64,000 nt of DNA from Actinoplanes sp. N902-109 (GCF_000389965.1 NC_021191.1:435501-499500); one strand, 5' to 3'. Shown: positions 52,470 to 62,478, counted from the stretch's first letter. The notes: generated from the sequence alone by a model not told the origin. Made by a program: numbers and translations.

Positions 52470-55295
52470 GTGCCGAGCAACGCCAGGACGACCCGTCTGG
52501 TCATCGTCGAGTCCCCGTCGAAGGCCAAGACGATCGCCGGCTACCTGGGCCCCGACTATTTCGTCGAGGCCTCCTTCGGCCATGTCCGTGACCTGCCGAA
52601 GAACGCCGCCGACGTGCCCGCCAAGTACAAGGGCGAGTCGTGGGCGCGGCTCGGCGTCGACGTCGACAACGGCTTCCACGCGCTCTACGTGGTCTCCTCC
52701 GATCGCAAGGCGCAGATCGCCAAGCTGCAGAAACTCGCCAAGGAAGTCGACGAGATCTTCCTCGCCACGGATGAGGACCGCGAGGGCGAGGCCATCGCCT
52801 GGCACCTGGTCGAGACGATCAAGCCCAAGGTGCCGGTCAAGCGGATGGTCTTCCACGAGATCACCCGGCCGGCCATCCAGGCCGCCGTCGCCAACCCGCG
52901 CGAGATCGACCGCGACCTGGTCGACGCCCAGGAGGCCCGGCGCATCCTCGACCGCCTCTACGGCTACGAGGTCAGCCCGGTCCTCTGGAAGAAGGTGATG
53001 CCCCGGCTCTCCGCGGGCCGGGTCCAGTCCGTCGCCACCCGGATCGTGGTCGAGCGCGAACGCCAGCGCATGGCCTTCCGCTCGGCGGAGTACTGGGACA
53101 TCAACGCCCTGCTCGCGGTGCAGGGCAAGGTCGAGGGGCCGCGCAACTTCAGCGCCACCCTGATCGCGCTGGACGGCGACCGGATCGCCACCGGCAAGGA
53201 CTTCGAGCCGACCACCGGCAAGGTGCGTGCCAACGCCGGGGTCGTGCACCTCGACGGTGACGGCGCCCGCGGGCTCGCCGCCCGGCTGGAGGACCGGCCG
53301 TTCGCTGTCACCCGGGTCGAGGAGAAGCCGTACCGGCGCAAGCCCTACGCGCCCTTCATCACCTCGACCCTGCAGCAGGAGGCCGCGCGCAAGCTGCGTT
53401 TCTCCGCCTCGCAGACCATGCGTACGGCCCAGCGGCTGTACGAGAACGGCTACATCACGTACATGCGTACCGACTCGGTGAACCTGTCCGAGACGGCGCT
53501 GACCGCCGCGCGCCGGCAGATCGCCGAGCTCTACGGCGAGCGCAACGTGCCCACCCAGCCCCGCCGCTACACCGGCAAGGTCAAGAACGCCCAGGAGGCG
53601 CACGAGGCCATCCGCCCCGCCGGGGACAACTTCCGCACCCCGGGCGAGGTGGCCAACGAGCTCTCCACCGACGAGTTCAAGCTGTACGAGTTGATCTGGC
53701 GGCGCACCATCGCCTCGCAGATGACCGACGCGGTCGGCAACTCGGTCTCGGTGCGCATCCGCGCCACCTCCACCGCGGGGGAGGAGGCCGACTTCGCCGC
53801 GACCGGCAAGACGATCACCGACCCCGGCTTCCTGCGCGCCTACGTCGAGTCCTCGGACGACGAGAACGCCGAGGCCGAGGACGCCGAGCGGCGCCTGCCC
53901 ACCCTGGTCAAGGACCAGCCGCTGACCGCCGAGCAACTGGCCGCCGTCGGGCACCACACCTCGCCGCCGGCCCGCTACACCGAGGCCTCCCTGGTCAAGG
54001 CGCTGGAGGAGCTGGGCATCGGCCGCCCGTCGACCTACGAGTCGATCATGCGGACGATCCAGGACCGGGGGTACGTGGAGAAGCGCGGCCAGGCGCTGAT
54101 CCCCTCGTTCCTCGCCTTCGCCGTCACCGGGCTGCTGGAGGGCCACTACCCGCGGCTGGTCGACTACAACTTCACCGCGGCGATGGAGGGCCAGCTCGAC
54201 GACATCGCCGGCGGCGACCACGCAGCGCTGGACTTCCTCACGTCCTTCTACTTCGGCAGTGCGACGGCCGGTGCGGACGACGCCATCGCCAAGGCCGGCG
54301 GCCTGAAGAAGATGGTGACCGAGAACCTGAGCGCCATCGACGCCCGCTCGGTCAACTCCATCCCGCTGCACACCGACGAGCAGGGCCGCAACGTCGTGGT
54401 GCGGGTCGGCCGCTACGGCCCCTACCTGCAGCGCCAGCTCCCGGATGCGACCGAGGAAGCCCCCGAGGACCGCGTCTCGATCCCCGAGGGCATCGCGCCC
54501 GACGAGCTCACCCCGGAGAAGGTCGACGAGCTGTTCCTGGGCGGCGGTGGCGAGCGCATCCTCGGCCAGGACCCCGCCAACGGCGACCAGGTCCAGGTCA
54601 AGTCCGGCCGCTACGGCCCGTACGTGCAGGCCGGCGAGCGCACCTCGTCGCTGTTCCGCAACCAGGCACCGGACACGCTCACCCTCGACGAAGCGCTCAA
54701 GCTGCTCACGCTGCCCCGCATCCTCGGCGCCGACCCCGAGGGCGCCGAGATCAGCGCCGCGAACGGCCGCTACGGCCCGTACGTGAAGCGCGGCACCGAC
54801 TACCGCTCGCTGGACAGCGAGGAGAAGCTCTTCACGGTGACGCTGGACGAGGCGCTGGCCCTGCTGGCCGCCCCCAAGGCCCGCCAGCGTCGCGCTGCGG
54901 CACCCCCGCTGCGCGAGATGGGCGAGGACCCGGCCACCAAGCTCCCGCTGGTCATCAAGGACGGCCGGTTCGGCCCCTACGTGACCGACGGCGAATACAA
55001 CGCCTCCCTGCGCCGCGGCCAGACCCCGGAGGAGCTCACCATCGCGCAGGCCTCCGAGATGCTCGCCGAGAAGCGCGCCAAGGGCCCGGCCCCCAAGAAG
55101 AAGGTCGCCAAGAAGGCCGCCGCCAAGAAGACGGCCGAGCCCGCCGCCAAGAAGGCTGCCACCAAGAAGACCACAACGGCTAAGAAGGCCCCGGCCAAGA
55201 AGACGGCGGCCAAGGCCACCACCGCAGCCCCGGCCGCCAAGAAGGCAGCCCCCAAGAAGGCCGCCCCTGCTAAGGCCACCGCGTCCGCCGACTAG
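52470..55295 (+). CDS. topA: DNA topoisomerase I
   Basis: This 941-residue type IA topoisomerase relaxes negative supercoils. The TOPRIM domain begins with RLVIVESPSKAKTIAGYLG and contains the acidic triad DEDRE. The catalytic Tyr331 is in YMRTDSV. The large C-terminal part has repeated GRYGPY/GRFGPY modules that bind DNA, and the extreme C-terminus is a Lys/Ala-rich tail of about 70 residues. Zinc-finger cysteines are absent, as in other actinobacterial TopA. The GTG at 52470, with GGGAG just upstream, gives the length closest to the family. Confidence 0.96.
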   Translation: MPSNARTTRLVIVESPSKAKTIAGYLGPDYFVEASFGHVRDLPKNAADVPAKYKGESWARLGVDVDNGFHALYVVSSDRKAQIAKLQKLAKEVDEIFLATDEDREGEAIAWHLVETIKPKVPVKRMVFHEITRPAIQAAVANPREIDRDLVDAQEARRILDRLYGYEVSPVLWKKVMPRLSAGRVQSVATRIVVERERQRMAFRSAEYWDINALLAVQGKVEGPRNFSATLIALDGDRIATGKDFEPTTGKVRANAGVVHLDGDGARGLAARLEDRPFAVTRVEEKPYRRKPYAPFITSTLQQEAARKLRFSASQTMRTAQRLYENGYITYMRTDSVNLSETALTAARRQIAELYGERNVPTQPRRYTGKVKNAQEAHEAIRPAGDNFRTPGEVANELSTDEFKLYELIWRRTIASQMTDAVGNSVSVRIRATSTAGEEADFAATGKTITDPGFLRAYVESSDDENAEAEDAERRLPTLVKDQPLTAEQLAAVGHHTSPPARYTEASLVKALEELGIGRPSTYESIMRTIQDRGYVEKRGQALIPSFLAFAVTGLLEGHYPRLVDYNFTAAMEGQLDDIAGGDHAALDFLTSFYFGSATAGADDAIAKAGGLKKMVTENLSAIDARSVNSIPLHTDEQGRNVVVRVGRYGPYLQRQLPDATEEAPEDRVSIPEGIAPDELTPEKVDELFLGGGGERILGQDPANGDQVQVKSGRYGPYVQAGERTSSLFRNQAPDTLTLDEALKLLTLPRILGADPEGAEISAANGRYGPYVKRGTDYRSLDSEEKLFTVTLDEALALLAAPKARQRRAAAPPLREMGEDPATKLPLVIKDGRFGPYVTDGEYNASLRRGQTPEELTIAQASEMLAEKRAKGPAPKKKVAKKAAAKKTAEPAAKKAATKKTTTAKKAPAKKTAAKATTAAPAAKKAAPKKAAPAKATASAD

Positions 55296-55324
55296 TCGCA
55301 CGGGCAACCCAGGGAGGAATCGGG

Positions 55325-56617
55325 TCAGTCGCCGAGAACCTGGGTCAGATAGGGGTTGCTGAAAACTCGGGCGGGGTCGAGCTGGTCGCGTACGGCCAGG
55401 AAGTCGTCGAATTTGGGGTAGGCGCGGCGTAGCGACTCGGCGTTGCGGTAGTGGAGTTTGCCCCAGTGGGGACGGCCGCCGAGCGGTTCGCAGATGGCTT
55501 CGAAGGCTCGGAAGTAGGGCTCGTAGGGGGCGCCTGAGTACTGGTGGACGGCGACGTAGGCGGAGTCGCGGCCGTAGCCGTGGGAGAGCCAGACGTCGTC
55601 CGGGCCGGTGAAGCGGACCTCGACCGGGAACTGGACCTTGAAGGGGAGACGGTCGATGATCCGGGGGAGTTCCGCCAGCACCTGTGGCAGGTGCTCGCGC
55701 GGGATCTCGTACTCCATCTCGACGAAACGCACCCGGCGGGACGTGCAGAAAACGCGGTCCGAGCGGGCCGTGTAGGTGCGGGCCGTGAGGGCGCGGGCCG
55801 CGACCGCGCTGATGGCCGGGACCATCGCCGGCAGGGTCCGCCCCAGGGTGCAGGCGCCCTGGAACACCGTGTTCGACAGGAACTGCTCGTCGAGCCAGCC
55901 GCGGAAGGCCGGGAGCGGCCGGTCCGAGGTGGGGACCTTGTTGTTGCGCTTGAGCTGGGCCCGGTCGGTGTAGGGGTACCAGTAGAACTCGAGGTGGTCG
56001 TTGGCGGCGATCTGCTCGTCGAGGTCGTGCAGCACCTGGGCCAGCGGCATGGGGCGTTCGTCGGCGAGCAGGACGAAGGCCGGTACGCAGCGCAGCGTGA
56101 CCTGGACGAGGATGCCCAGCGCGCCCAGGCCGAGCCGGGCCGCCGGGAAGAGCGGCGAGCCGGCGTCGATGGTCAGCAGCTCGCCGTTCCCGGTGACCAG
56201 GGTGACCGCTTCGACGCAGGAGGCGAGCGTGGCGTGCGTTGCGCCGCAGCCGTGCGTTCCGGTGGAGATGGCGCCGGCGACGGTCTGCTGGTCGATGTCA
56301 CCCAGGCTGGGCATGGCCAGACCGTGCTCAGCGAGGATGTCGTTGAGCCGGTGCAGCGGCATGCCCGCCTCGACGGTCACCAGATCGCCTCGGACCGACA
56401 CCAGCCGGTCCAGGCGGGTCAGCAGCATGCGCTGGTCGTCGGCCACGGCGATGGCGGTGAAGGAATGACCGCTCCCGATGGCTTTGACCCGGCGGCCGGC
56501 CGCTGCCGTGTTCTTCACCTCGGCCGCGACCTCCTCGGCCGAGCTCGGGGTGAGCACGTCCGTGGCGATGGCTCGCTGATTGCGGCCCCAGTTGCGCCAG
56601 TGCAGGTCAGTGGTCAT
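55325..56617 (-). CDS. D-arabinono-1,4-lactone / gulonolactone-type FAD oxidase
   Basis: This 430-residue FAD-dependent sugar lactone oxidoreductase belongs to the VAO-type flavoprotein group. GSGHSFTAIA near residue 50 contains the His that attaches FAD covalently in many relatives. A C-terminal substrate-site motif HWGK(L) is present (GGRPHWGKLHYR). I chose ATG 56617 after GGAAGGA; the longer frame adds 14 residues. The substrate is likely a sugar 1,4-lactone, but the exact one is not defined. It is convergent with topA and divergent from the TetR gene. Confidence 0.85.
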   Translation of the reverse strand: MTTDLHWRNWGRNQRAIATDVLTPSSAEEVAAEVKNTAAAGRRVKAIGSGHSFTAIAVADDQRMLLTRLDRLVSVRGDLVTVEAGMPLHRLNDILAEHGLAMPSLGDIDQQTVAGAISTGTHGCGATHATLASCVEAVTLVTGNGELLTIDAGSPLFPAARLGLGALGILVQVTLRCVPAFVLLADERPMPLAQVLHDLDEQIAANDHLEFYWYPYTDRAQLKRNNKVPTSDRPLPAFRGWLDEQFLSNTVFQGACTLGRTLPAMVPAISAVAARALTARTYTARSDRVFCTSRRVRFVEMEYEIPREHLPQVLAELPRIIDRLPFKVQFPVEVRFTGPDDVWLSHGYGRDSAYVAVHQYSGAPYEPYFRAFEAICEPLGGRPHWGKLHYRNAESLRRAYPKFDDFLAVRDQLDPARVFSNPYLTQVLGD

Positions 56618-56760
56618 GTGCCGGGTCCTTCCGCGGACCGGACGAACGGACAGTCGCACAAAACCTGGAAAGCCGGGTGATACCCGCGTCCCGTCGATGC
56701 GACTCGCTCGTTGATCCGAGTAACGTTCCGATTATCACTGCTGAGAGGGAGTGGCGACGC

Positions 56761-57390
56761 GTGTCGACACCAACCGTCACCACCGGACCGCTGCGGCGGG
56801 TGCCGGTGCAGGGCAGAAGCGTTGCCCGGGTCCAGCGCATGCTCGACGCCTGCGCCGAACTTGTGGACGAGGTCGGGTACGAGGGCCTGACCACCACCCT
56901 GCTGGCCGAGCGGGCCGAGGTAGCCATCGGGTCGGTCTATCAGTTCTTCCCCGACAAGCGGGCCATCGTCCAGGCCCTGGCCATGCGCAACATGGACGCC
57001 TATCTGCAGAGCCTGTCCGCGCGCTTCGCCAACGAGACGTTCGCCCACTGGTGGGACGGCGTGGACGCGGCGATCGACGCCTACATCCACATGCACCGCA
57101 GTGTGCCGGGTTTCCGCACCCTGCACTTCGGTGACGTGGTGGACCTGCACCTGCTCGACGCCGAGCGGGACAACAACGCGGTCATCGCCGACCGGCTCGC
57201 CGAGCTGCTGGTCGAGCAGTTCCAGCTGCCGGATCGCACCCGGTTGCGGTTCGCCCTGCTGATCGCCGTGGAGTCGGCGGACGCCCTGATCAAGCTGGCG
57301 TTCCGGCGCGACGTGACCGGGGACGACGCCGTGCTGGTCGAGGCCAAGGCGCTCATCCGGGAATACCTGCACCGGCACGTGTCCGCATAG
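56761..57390 (+). CDS. TetR-family transcriptional regulator
   Basis: The N-terminal HTH domain (about 20-70; LLAERAEVAIGSVYQFFPDK) is typical TetR, followed by a helical ligand-binding domain. It has 209 residues. The GTG at 56761 is 9 bases from GAGGGAG; the frame is open to 56677. Imperfect symmetry CGTTGATCC-G-AGTAACG (56709-56725) between this gene and the divergent lactone oxidase could be its operator, but the match is weak. The stop is one base from the stop of the convergent PLP enzyme gene. Confidence 0.87.
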   Translation: MSTPTVTTGPLRRVPVQGRSVARVQRMLDACAELVDEVGYEGLTTTLLAERAEVAIGSVYQFFPDKRAIVQALAMRNMDAYLQSLSARFANETFAHWWDGVDAAIDAYIHMHRSVPGFRTLHFGDVVDLHLLDAERDNNAVIADRLAELLVEQFQLPDRTRLRFALLIAVESADALIKLAFRRDVTGDDAVLVEAKALIREYLHRHVSA

Positions 57391-57391
57391 A

Positions 57392-58597
57392 TCAGCCCAG
57401 GAACGCATGCCCCTCTCCCCGGTACGTCGGGGCCGGCGTGGCCGTGTCGCCGTCGACGAGGTGCACCTCGTTGACGTGTTCGCACAGCTCGCCGGCCTTG
57501 GCGTGACGGAACCACACCCGGTCGCCGGGGCGTAGCTCGTCGGCTGCCGCCCCGATCAGCGGAGTCTGCACCTCACCCGCGCCCTCGTCCCCGCGGTAGC
57601 GCAGGCCGGCCGGGAGCCAGGGGCTGGGCTGCCGGGACGGCCCGGTGGGGCCGGAGGCGATCCAGCCGCCGCCGAGCACCGTGGCGATCCGTGGGCCCGG
57701 CCGGCGCACGACCGAGAGCCCGAAGAACGCGGCTGGGGTGGGCTGCCATGCCCGGTAGGCGTCGAACAGCGTGGGCCCCAGCAGGCCGGAACCCGCCGCG
57801 ACCTCGGTGACCGCGGGGTCGGCGGCGGTGGCGGCGACGCTGCCGGTGCCGCCGCCGTTCACGAATTCCAGGTCGGCGTGCTCCCGTACCGCCCGCACCG
57901 CGGCAGCCCGGCGTTGCAGCAGCTCGGGCAGGGAGCGGCGCTGCATCATGCGGATCGCCCGGGCGCGGAAGGCCTGACCCGGCGGCCGGTCGCCGACCCC
58001 GGCGATGTGGGCCTCGTACGCCATCATGCCGACCAGCCGGAAGCCGGGCCGGGCGACCAGACGGCGGGCGAGCGCACCGGCCTGGGCGGCGGAGTGCACG
58101 GGGGACCGGCGGACCCCGATGTGCACCGGTCCGGCGGGGCGCCAGGAGGCGTCGAGTTCCAGGCAGATCCGTACGTCGGGACGCTGTCGGGGATCCGTCA
58201 CCGAGTCGAGCAGGTCGAGGTGCTCGGGGCTGTCCACCATCAGAGTGATCACCGATGCGAGCTGGGGGTCGGCGGTGAGCTCGGCGATCGCCGAGCGGTC
58301 CACGGTCGGATAGCCGACCAGGATGTCGTCGCTCAGCCCGCTGCGGGCCAGCCAGATGGCCTCGGGCAGCGTGTACGTCATGACGCCGGACCACTCGGGG
58401 CGGTGCAGCACCCGCTCCAGCAGGGCCCGCACCCGCACCGACTTGCTGGCGACCCGGATCGGCTTGCCGGCCGACCGCCGGGCCAGCGCTGCGGCATTGG
58501 CGTCGAAGGCGGCGAGATCCACCACCGCCAGGGGCGTCTCGAGGTGCGCGGTGGCGCGTTCCAGCCGCTTCTGCAGGGCACTGCGATCAGCGATCAC
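57392..58597 (-). CDS. PLP-dependent amino acid deaminase/D-threonine-aldolase-like enzyme
   Basis: This 401-residue fold-type III PLP enzyme has an alanine racemase-like barrel with the Schiff-base lysine in RVASKSVR (K52). A C-terminal D-serine dehydratase-like domain has HAKAGELCEH, where His and Cys are candidate metal ligands. It belongs to the actinobacterial amino acid deaminase/aldolase group. The substrate is unknown but probably a D-amino acid or D-beta-hydroxy amino acid. The convergent TetR gene ends one base away. Confidence 0.85.
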   Translation of the reverse strand: MIADRSALQKRLERATAHLETPLAVVDLAAFDANAAALARRSAGKPIRVASKSVRVRALLERVLHRPEWSGVMTYTLPEAIWLARSGLSDDILVGYPTVDRSAIAELTADPQLASVITLMVDSPEHLDLLDSVTDPRQRPDVRICLELDASWRPAGPVHIGVRRSPVHSAAQAGALARRLVARPGFRLVGMMAYEAHIAGVGDRPPGQAFRARAIRMMQRRSLPELLQRRAAAVRAVREHADLEFVNGGGTGSVAATAADPAVTEVAAGSGLLGPTLFDAYRAWQPTPAAFFGLSVVRRPGPRIATVLGGGWIASGPTGPSRQPSPWLPAGLRYRGDEGAGEVQTPLIGAAADELRPGDRVWFRHAKAGELCEHVNEVHLVDGDTATPAPTYRGEGHAFLG

Positions 58598-58694
58598 GTC
58601 TGCAACTTAGCTGCCCCGGCAGCAATGCGAAAGACATTCACCTACGTCTGCCTCGCCTGGGCGCACCCACGGTGAGCTGCAGGCGCCCGTTAGA

Positions 58695-61268
58695 GTGCTT
58701 CGGGCAGGAAGACGGGGAGGTCGAGTCATCGACAGCGAGACGAGCACGACGCGCAAGGACGCAGGCCCGGTGGATCTGACCGGCGTCGCGGCCCTGCGCT
58801 CGGTCCTGCGGATCCGGCCGTTCCGGCGGCTGTGGCTCGTGCTCAGCGTGGCGTCGTTCGGTGACTGGATCGGCATCCTGGCCACCGCGCTTTTCGCATC
58901 CCAGCAGGTCAGCGGGAGCGTCGCGCAGGGCAGCGCGTTCAGCAGCACGATCGCCATCCGGCTGCTGCCCGCGCTGATCCTCGGGCCGATCGCCGGGGTG
59001 ATGGCCGACCGGTTCGACCGGCGCTACACCATGGTGATCTGCGACATCCTCCGCTTCTTCGTGTACGGGTCGATCCCGGTCGTCGCACTGATCAGCAATT
59101 CCGGCGGTCTGACGGTCACCTGGACGGTCATCGCCACCTTCATCGGCGAGACGATCACCCTGATGTGGATCCCGGCCAAGGAGGCCGCGGTCCCCAACCT
59201 GATCCCCAAGGGCCGGCTCGAGGCCTCCAACCAGCTCTCCCTGATCACCACGTACGGCGTGACACCCATCCTGGCGGCGCTGGTCCTGGCCGCGCTGGAC
59301 GGCGTCGTACGCGGGCCGGTCGGCGGGCTGCCCACCTGGGCCTCCCCGGTGCAGATCGCGCTCTACATCAACGCGCTGTCCCGGGCTGCCACCGCGGCGG
59401 TGGTGTTCTTCGGCATCAAGGAGATCAGCGCCGGCCGCCGCGAACGCCAGGAGAAGAACGCCGAGCAGAGCATGTTCCGCCAGTTCGTGGAGGGCTGGCG
59501 GTACATCGGGGGCACCCCGTTCGTACGCGGGCTCGTGCTCGGGATCTTCGGCGCCTTCGCGGGCGCGGGCATCGTGGTGGGCACGGCCCGCTTCTTCACC
59601 GCCTCGCTCGGCGCCGGTGATGCGGCGTTCTACCTGCTGTTCGCCACGTTGTTCATCGGGCTCGCGGTGGGCATCGGCGCCGGACCGGCCATCGTCAAGG
59701 AGCTGTCGCGGCGGCGCTGGTTCGGCGTCAGCCTCGTGCTGGCCAGCGGTGCGGTGGCGTTCCTGTCGGTCGCCTTCCACCTCTCGATGGCCCTGTTCGG
59801 CGCGCTCTTCGTCGGCGCCGGTGCGGGCATGGCCTTCCTGGCCGGCGTCACGCTGCTCGGTGGCCAGGTCAATGACGAGGTACGCGGCCGCGTGTTCGCC
59901 GTCGTGCAGATCGGCGCCCGGCTCGTCCTGCTGCTGGCGATCTCGCTCGCCGGTCTGCTCGTCGGCCTGGGCAGCTCGCGCACGGTGCACCTCGGCGGCC
60001 TCCACTTCGCCATCTCGTCCACCCGGGTGCTGCTGCTGGTCGCCGGGCTGGGTGGCATCTGGTCCGGGGTCACCGCGTTCCGCCAGATGGATGACAAGCA
60101 CGGCGTGCCGGTGCTGGCCGACCTGTGGGGTGCGATCCGCGGGCGGCCGCTGTCACCGGCTGAGCCGTTCAGCCGTACGGGGATCTTCGTGGTCTTCGAA
60201 GGCGGTGAGGGCGCCGGGAAGTCGACGCAGGTCACGCGGTTGTCCGAGGCCTTGGCCGCGACCGGCGCGGACGTCGTGGTGACCCGCGAGCCGGGCGCGA
60301 CCGACGTCGGCGCGCGCATCCGCAGCCTGGTGCTCTCGCACGGCTCGCCGACCGACGCACCCTCGCCCCGGGCGGAAGCCTTGCTCTACGCCGCCGACCG
60401 GGCGCATCACGTGGCCACGGTCGTCCGTCCCGCGCTCGCTCGCGGTGCCGTCGTGATCAGCGACCGGTACGTCGATTCGTCACTGGCGTACCAGGGCGCC
60501 GGTCGCACGTTGCCGGTGCAGGAGATCTCCTGGCTGTCCTCCTGGGCCACCGGCGGCCTCAAGCCCGACCTGGTCGTGCTGCTGGACGTCGACCCGGCCG
60601 TCGGGCTGAGCCGGGTGGACAGCCGGGGCGCCGGTCCGGACCGGCTGGAGAGCGAGTCGCGGGCGTTCCACGAGCGGGTCCGTTACGCCTTCCTCGACCT
60701 GGCGTCGGCCGACCCCAAGCGCTACCTCGTGCTGGACGCCGCCCGGCCGGCCGAGGAGATCGCCGCCGTGGTCTCGACCCGGGTGAACGCGCTGCTCGCC
60801 GACGGGGACGACCTGCACGGCGCGCCGGATTCCACCGATGCGCCGCCCGGGGTCGACCTGACCGCACCCGATCTGATGGACCGCACGGTGGTGGTGCGGC
60901 CGGGCGCGACACCCGACGAGACGTCCGTGATCTATCCCGCCGGTGCGCCGGTTGCCCAGCGCACCCAGGTGATCCCGCCTTCCTCGCCGCCCGGGATTTC
61001 GCCGCCCGGGGTTTCGCCGCCCGGCGCTTCGCCGCCCGGTGCTTCGCCGCCCGGTGCTTCGCCGCCCGGTGCTTCGCCGGTCGAGGCCGAGCGGACGCAG
61101 GTCGTGCCGGAGTCGGAGCGGACGCAGATCCTGTCCGAGGCGGATCTCACGCAGACCCTGCCCTCGGCTGATCCGACGCAGGTCATCGTGCCGGCCCCCG
61201 ATCCCACGCAGCCGCTTCCCCGGCAGGCCGGCGAGGATGGCGACGACGTGGTGGGCGAGCGCCGGTGA
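58695..61268 (+). CDS. tmk: MFS transporter - thymidylate kinase fusion
   Basis: This 857-residue fusion protein has three parts. Residues about 30-485 are a 12-helix MFS permease. Residues about 497-705 are thymidylate kinase (dTMP to dTDP), with P-loop GGEGAGKST (503-511), the TMP-binding DRY(V)DSS and the LID-like region. Residues 706-857 are a disordered tail with six SPPG-type pentapeptides and a series of TQ motifs (RTQV, RTQI, PTQV). The fusion is conserved in actinobacteria near topA. The start is unsure: GTG 58695 is used, but GGGGAGG (58714-58720) sits seven bases before an ATC. Confidence 0.9.
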   Translation: MLRAGRRGGRVIDSETSTTRKDAGPVDLTGVAALRSVLRIRPFRRLWLVLSVASFGDWIGILATALFASQQVSGSVAQGSAFSSTIAIRLLPALILGPIAGVMADRFDRRYTMVICDILRFFVYGSIPVVALISNSGGLTVTWTVIATFIGETITLMWIPAKEAAVPNLIPKGRLEASNQLSLITTYGVTPILAALVLAALDGVVRGPVGGLPTWASPVQIALYINALSRAATAAVVFFGIKEISAGRRERQEKNAEQSMFRQFVEGWRYIGGTPFVRGLVLGIFGAFAGAGIVVGTARFFTASLGAGDAAFYLLFATLFIGLAVGIGAGPAIVKELSRRRWFGVSLVLASGAVAFLSVAFHLSMALFGALFVGAGAGMAFLAGVTLLGGQVNDEVRGRVFAVVQIGARLVLLLAISLAGLLVGLGSSRTVHLGGLHFAISSTRVLLLVAGLGGIWSGVTAFRQMDDKHGVPVLADLWGAIRGRPLSPAEPFSRTGIFVVFEGGEGAGKSTQVTRLSEALAATGADVVVTREPGATDVGARIRSLVLSHGSPTDAPSPRAEALLYAADRAHHVATVVRPALARGAVVISDRYVDSSLAYQGAGRTLPVQEISWLSSWATGGLKPDLVVLLDVDPAVGLSRVDSRGAGPDRLESESRAFHERVRYAFLDLASADPKRYLVLDAARPAEEIAAVVSTRVNALLADGDDLHGAPDSTDAPPGVDLTAPDLMDRTVVVRPGATPDETSVIYPAGAPVAQRTQVIPPSSPPGISPPGVSPPGASPPGASPPGASPPGASPVEAERTQVVPESERTQILSEADLTQTLPSADPTQVIVPAPDPTQPLPRQAGEDGDDVVGERR
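60984..61073 (+). repeat. Six 15-bp repeats encoding SPPGA-type pentapeptides
   Basis: Units start at 60984 and every 15 bases thereafter, in frame (TCGCCGCCCGG plus GATT, GGTT, CGCT or TGCT), encoding SPPGI, SPPGV and then SPPGA four times, in the tail of the MFS-thymidylate kinase protein. Confidence 0.92.
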
Positions 61269-61287
61269 ACGAGCGAGAATCGACGCC

Positions 61288-62478
61288 ATGAGTGTGTTCG
61301 CCGACCTGGTCGGGCAGGACGAGGCCGTCGAGACGCTGTCCCGGGCCGCGGCCGCGGCCGCGCGCATCGTCGCCGGCGACACCGCGTCGGTCGGTGCCAT
61401 GACCCACGCCTGGATCTTCACCGGCCCGCCCGGTTCCGGCCGGTCGGTGGCGGCTCGCGCGTTCGCGGCGGCGCTGCAGTGTGAACGCAACGGCACCGGC
61501 TGCGGGGAGTGTCACGGTTGTCACACAGCGCTCGGCGGCACCCACGCCGACATCCGGTTCGTGACGCCGGAGGGCCTGTCCATCGGCGTCAACGAGATGC
61601 GGGCGCTCGTGCTACGCGCCAGCAGCGCCCCGACCGGTGGCCGCTGGCAGGCCGTGGTGATCGAGGACGCCGACCGGCTCACCGAGGCGGCCGGCAACGC
61701 GCTGCTCAAGGCGATCGAGGAGCCGCCGCCGCGCACGGTGTTCCTGCTCTGCACCCCGTCCACGCACCCGGACGACATCTCGGTGACCATCCGGTCCCGC
61801 TGTCGCGTCGTTCCGTTGCGCCAGCCGCCGGCCGAGGCCGTTGCCGAGGTTCTCGTACGCCGTGACGGCATCGCGCCGGACACCGCGGCCTGGGCCGCAG
61901 CGGCAGCGCAGGGGCACGTCGGCCGGGCCAAGCGGCTCGCCGGCGACGCGGACGCCCGGGCCCGCCGCGAGGCAGTCCTCGCCGTTCCGCGCCGGCTCAC
62001 CGGCGTGGGCGCCTGCTTCGACGCGGCGTCGGCGCTGATCGAGGCGGCCGAGGCCGAGGCCGGCGCCGCGTCCGCCGAGTCGGACGGGGCCGAGCGCGCG
62101 GCGCTTGAGCAGGCCCTCGGCGCGGGTGGCACGGGCCGCGGCGCGGCCGGTGCGATGCGCGGCGCGGCCGGGCAGATCAAGGACCTGGAGAAGCGCCAGA
62201 AGTCCCGGCTCACCCGGGCGCAGCGGGACGCCCTCGACCGCGCCCTGGTGGATCTCGCGGGGTTCTACCGAGATGTCCTGATCACCACCATGCGCGCACC
62301 GGTGGGCGTGGTCCACACCGATACCGCGCCGCAATCGGCCGCGGCCGCCGAGAAGTGGCCGGCGGAAAGCACGCTGCGCCGCCTGGAAGCGGTCCTGGCC
62401 TGCCGCGACGCGATCGAGCAGAACGTCAAGCCGAAGATCGCGGTGGAGGCCATGATGCTGAGCCTCTGGCGCGGCTGA
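61288..62478 (+). CDS. holB: DNA polymerase III subunit delta'
   Basis: This clamp-loader subunit has an AAA+ fold: a degenerate P-loop GPPGSGRS (46-53, Lys to Arg, as expected for the non-ATPase subunit) and zinc-finger cysteines C65, C72, C75 and C78 in CERNGTGCGECHGC. EEPPPRTVFLL is the usual follow-up to the Walker B region. The length is 396 residues. The ATG at 61288 is 19 bases after the tmk stop. The middle region (about 250-300) is Ala/Gly-rich and variable, as in other actinobacterial holB genes. Confidence 0.93.
   Translation: MSVFADLVGQDEAVETLSRAAAAAARIVAGDTASVGAMTHAWIFTGPPGSGRSVAARAFAAALQCERNGTGCGECHGCHTALGGTHADIRFVTPEGLSIGVNEMRALVLRASSAPTGGRWQAVVIEDADRLTEAAGNALLKAIEEPPPRTVFLLCTPSTHPDDISVTIRSRCRVVPLRQPPAEAVAEVLVRRDGIAPDTAAWAAAAAQGHVGRAKRLAGDADARARREAVLAVPRRLTGVGACFDAASALIEAAEAEAGAASAESDGAERAALEQALGAGGTGRGAAGAMRGAAGQIKDLEKRQKSRLTRAQRDALDRALVDLAGFYRDVLITTMRAPVGVVHTDTAPQSAAAAEKWPAESTLRRLEAVLACRDAIEQNVKPKIAVEAMMLSLWRG

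Noticed and set aside
52383..55307. Long antisense frame covering topA
   Set aside because: The antisense product is low complexity with no recognisable domain, while the plus strand is clearly topoisomerase I.
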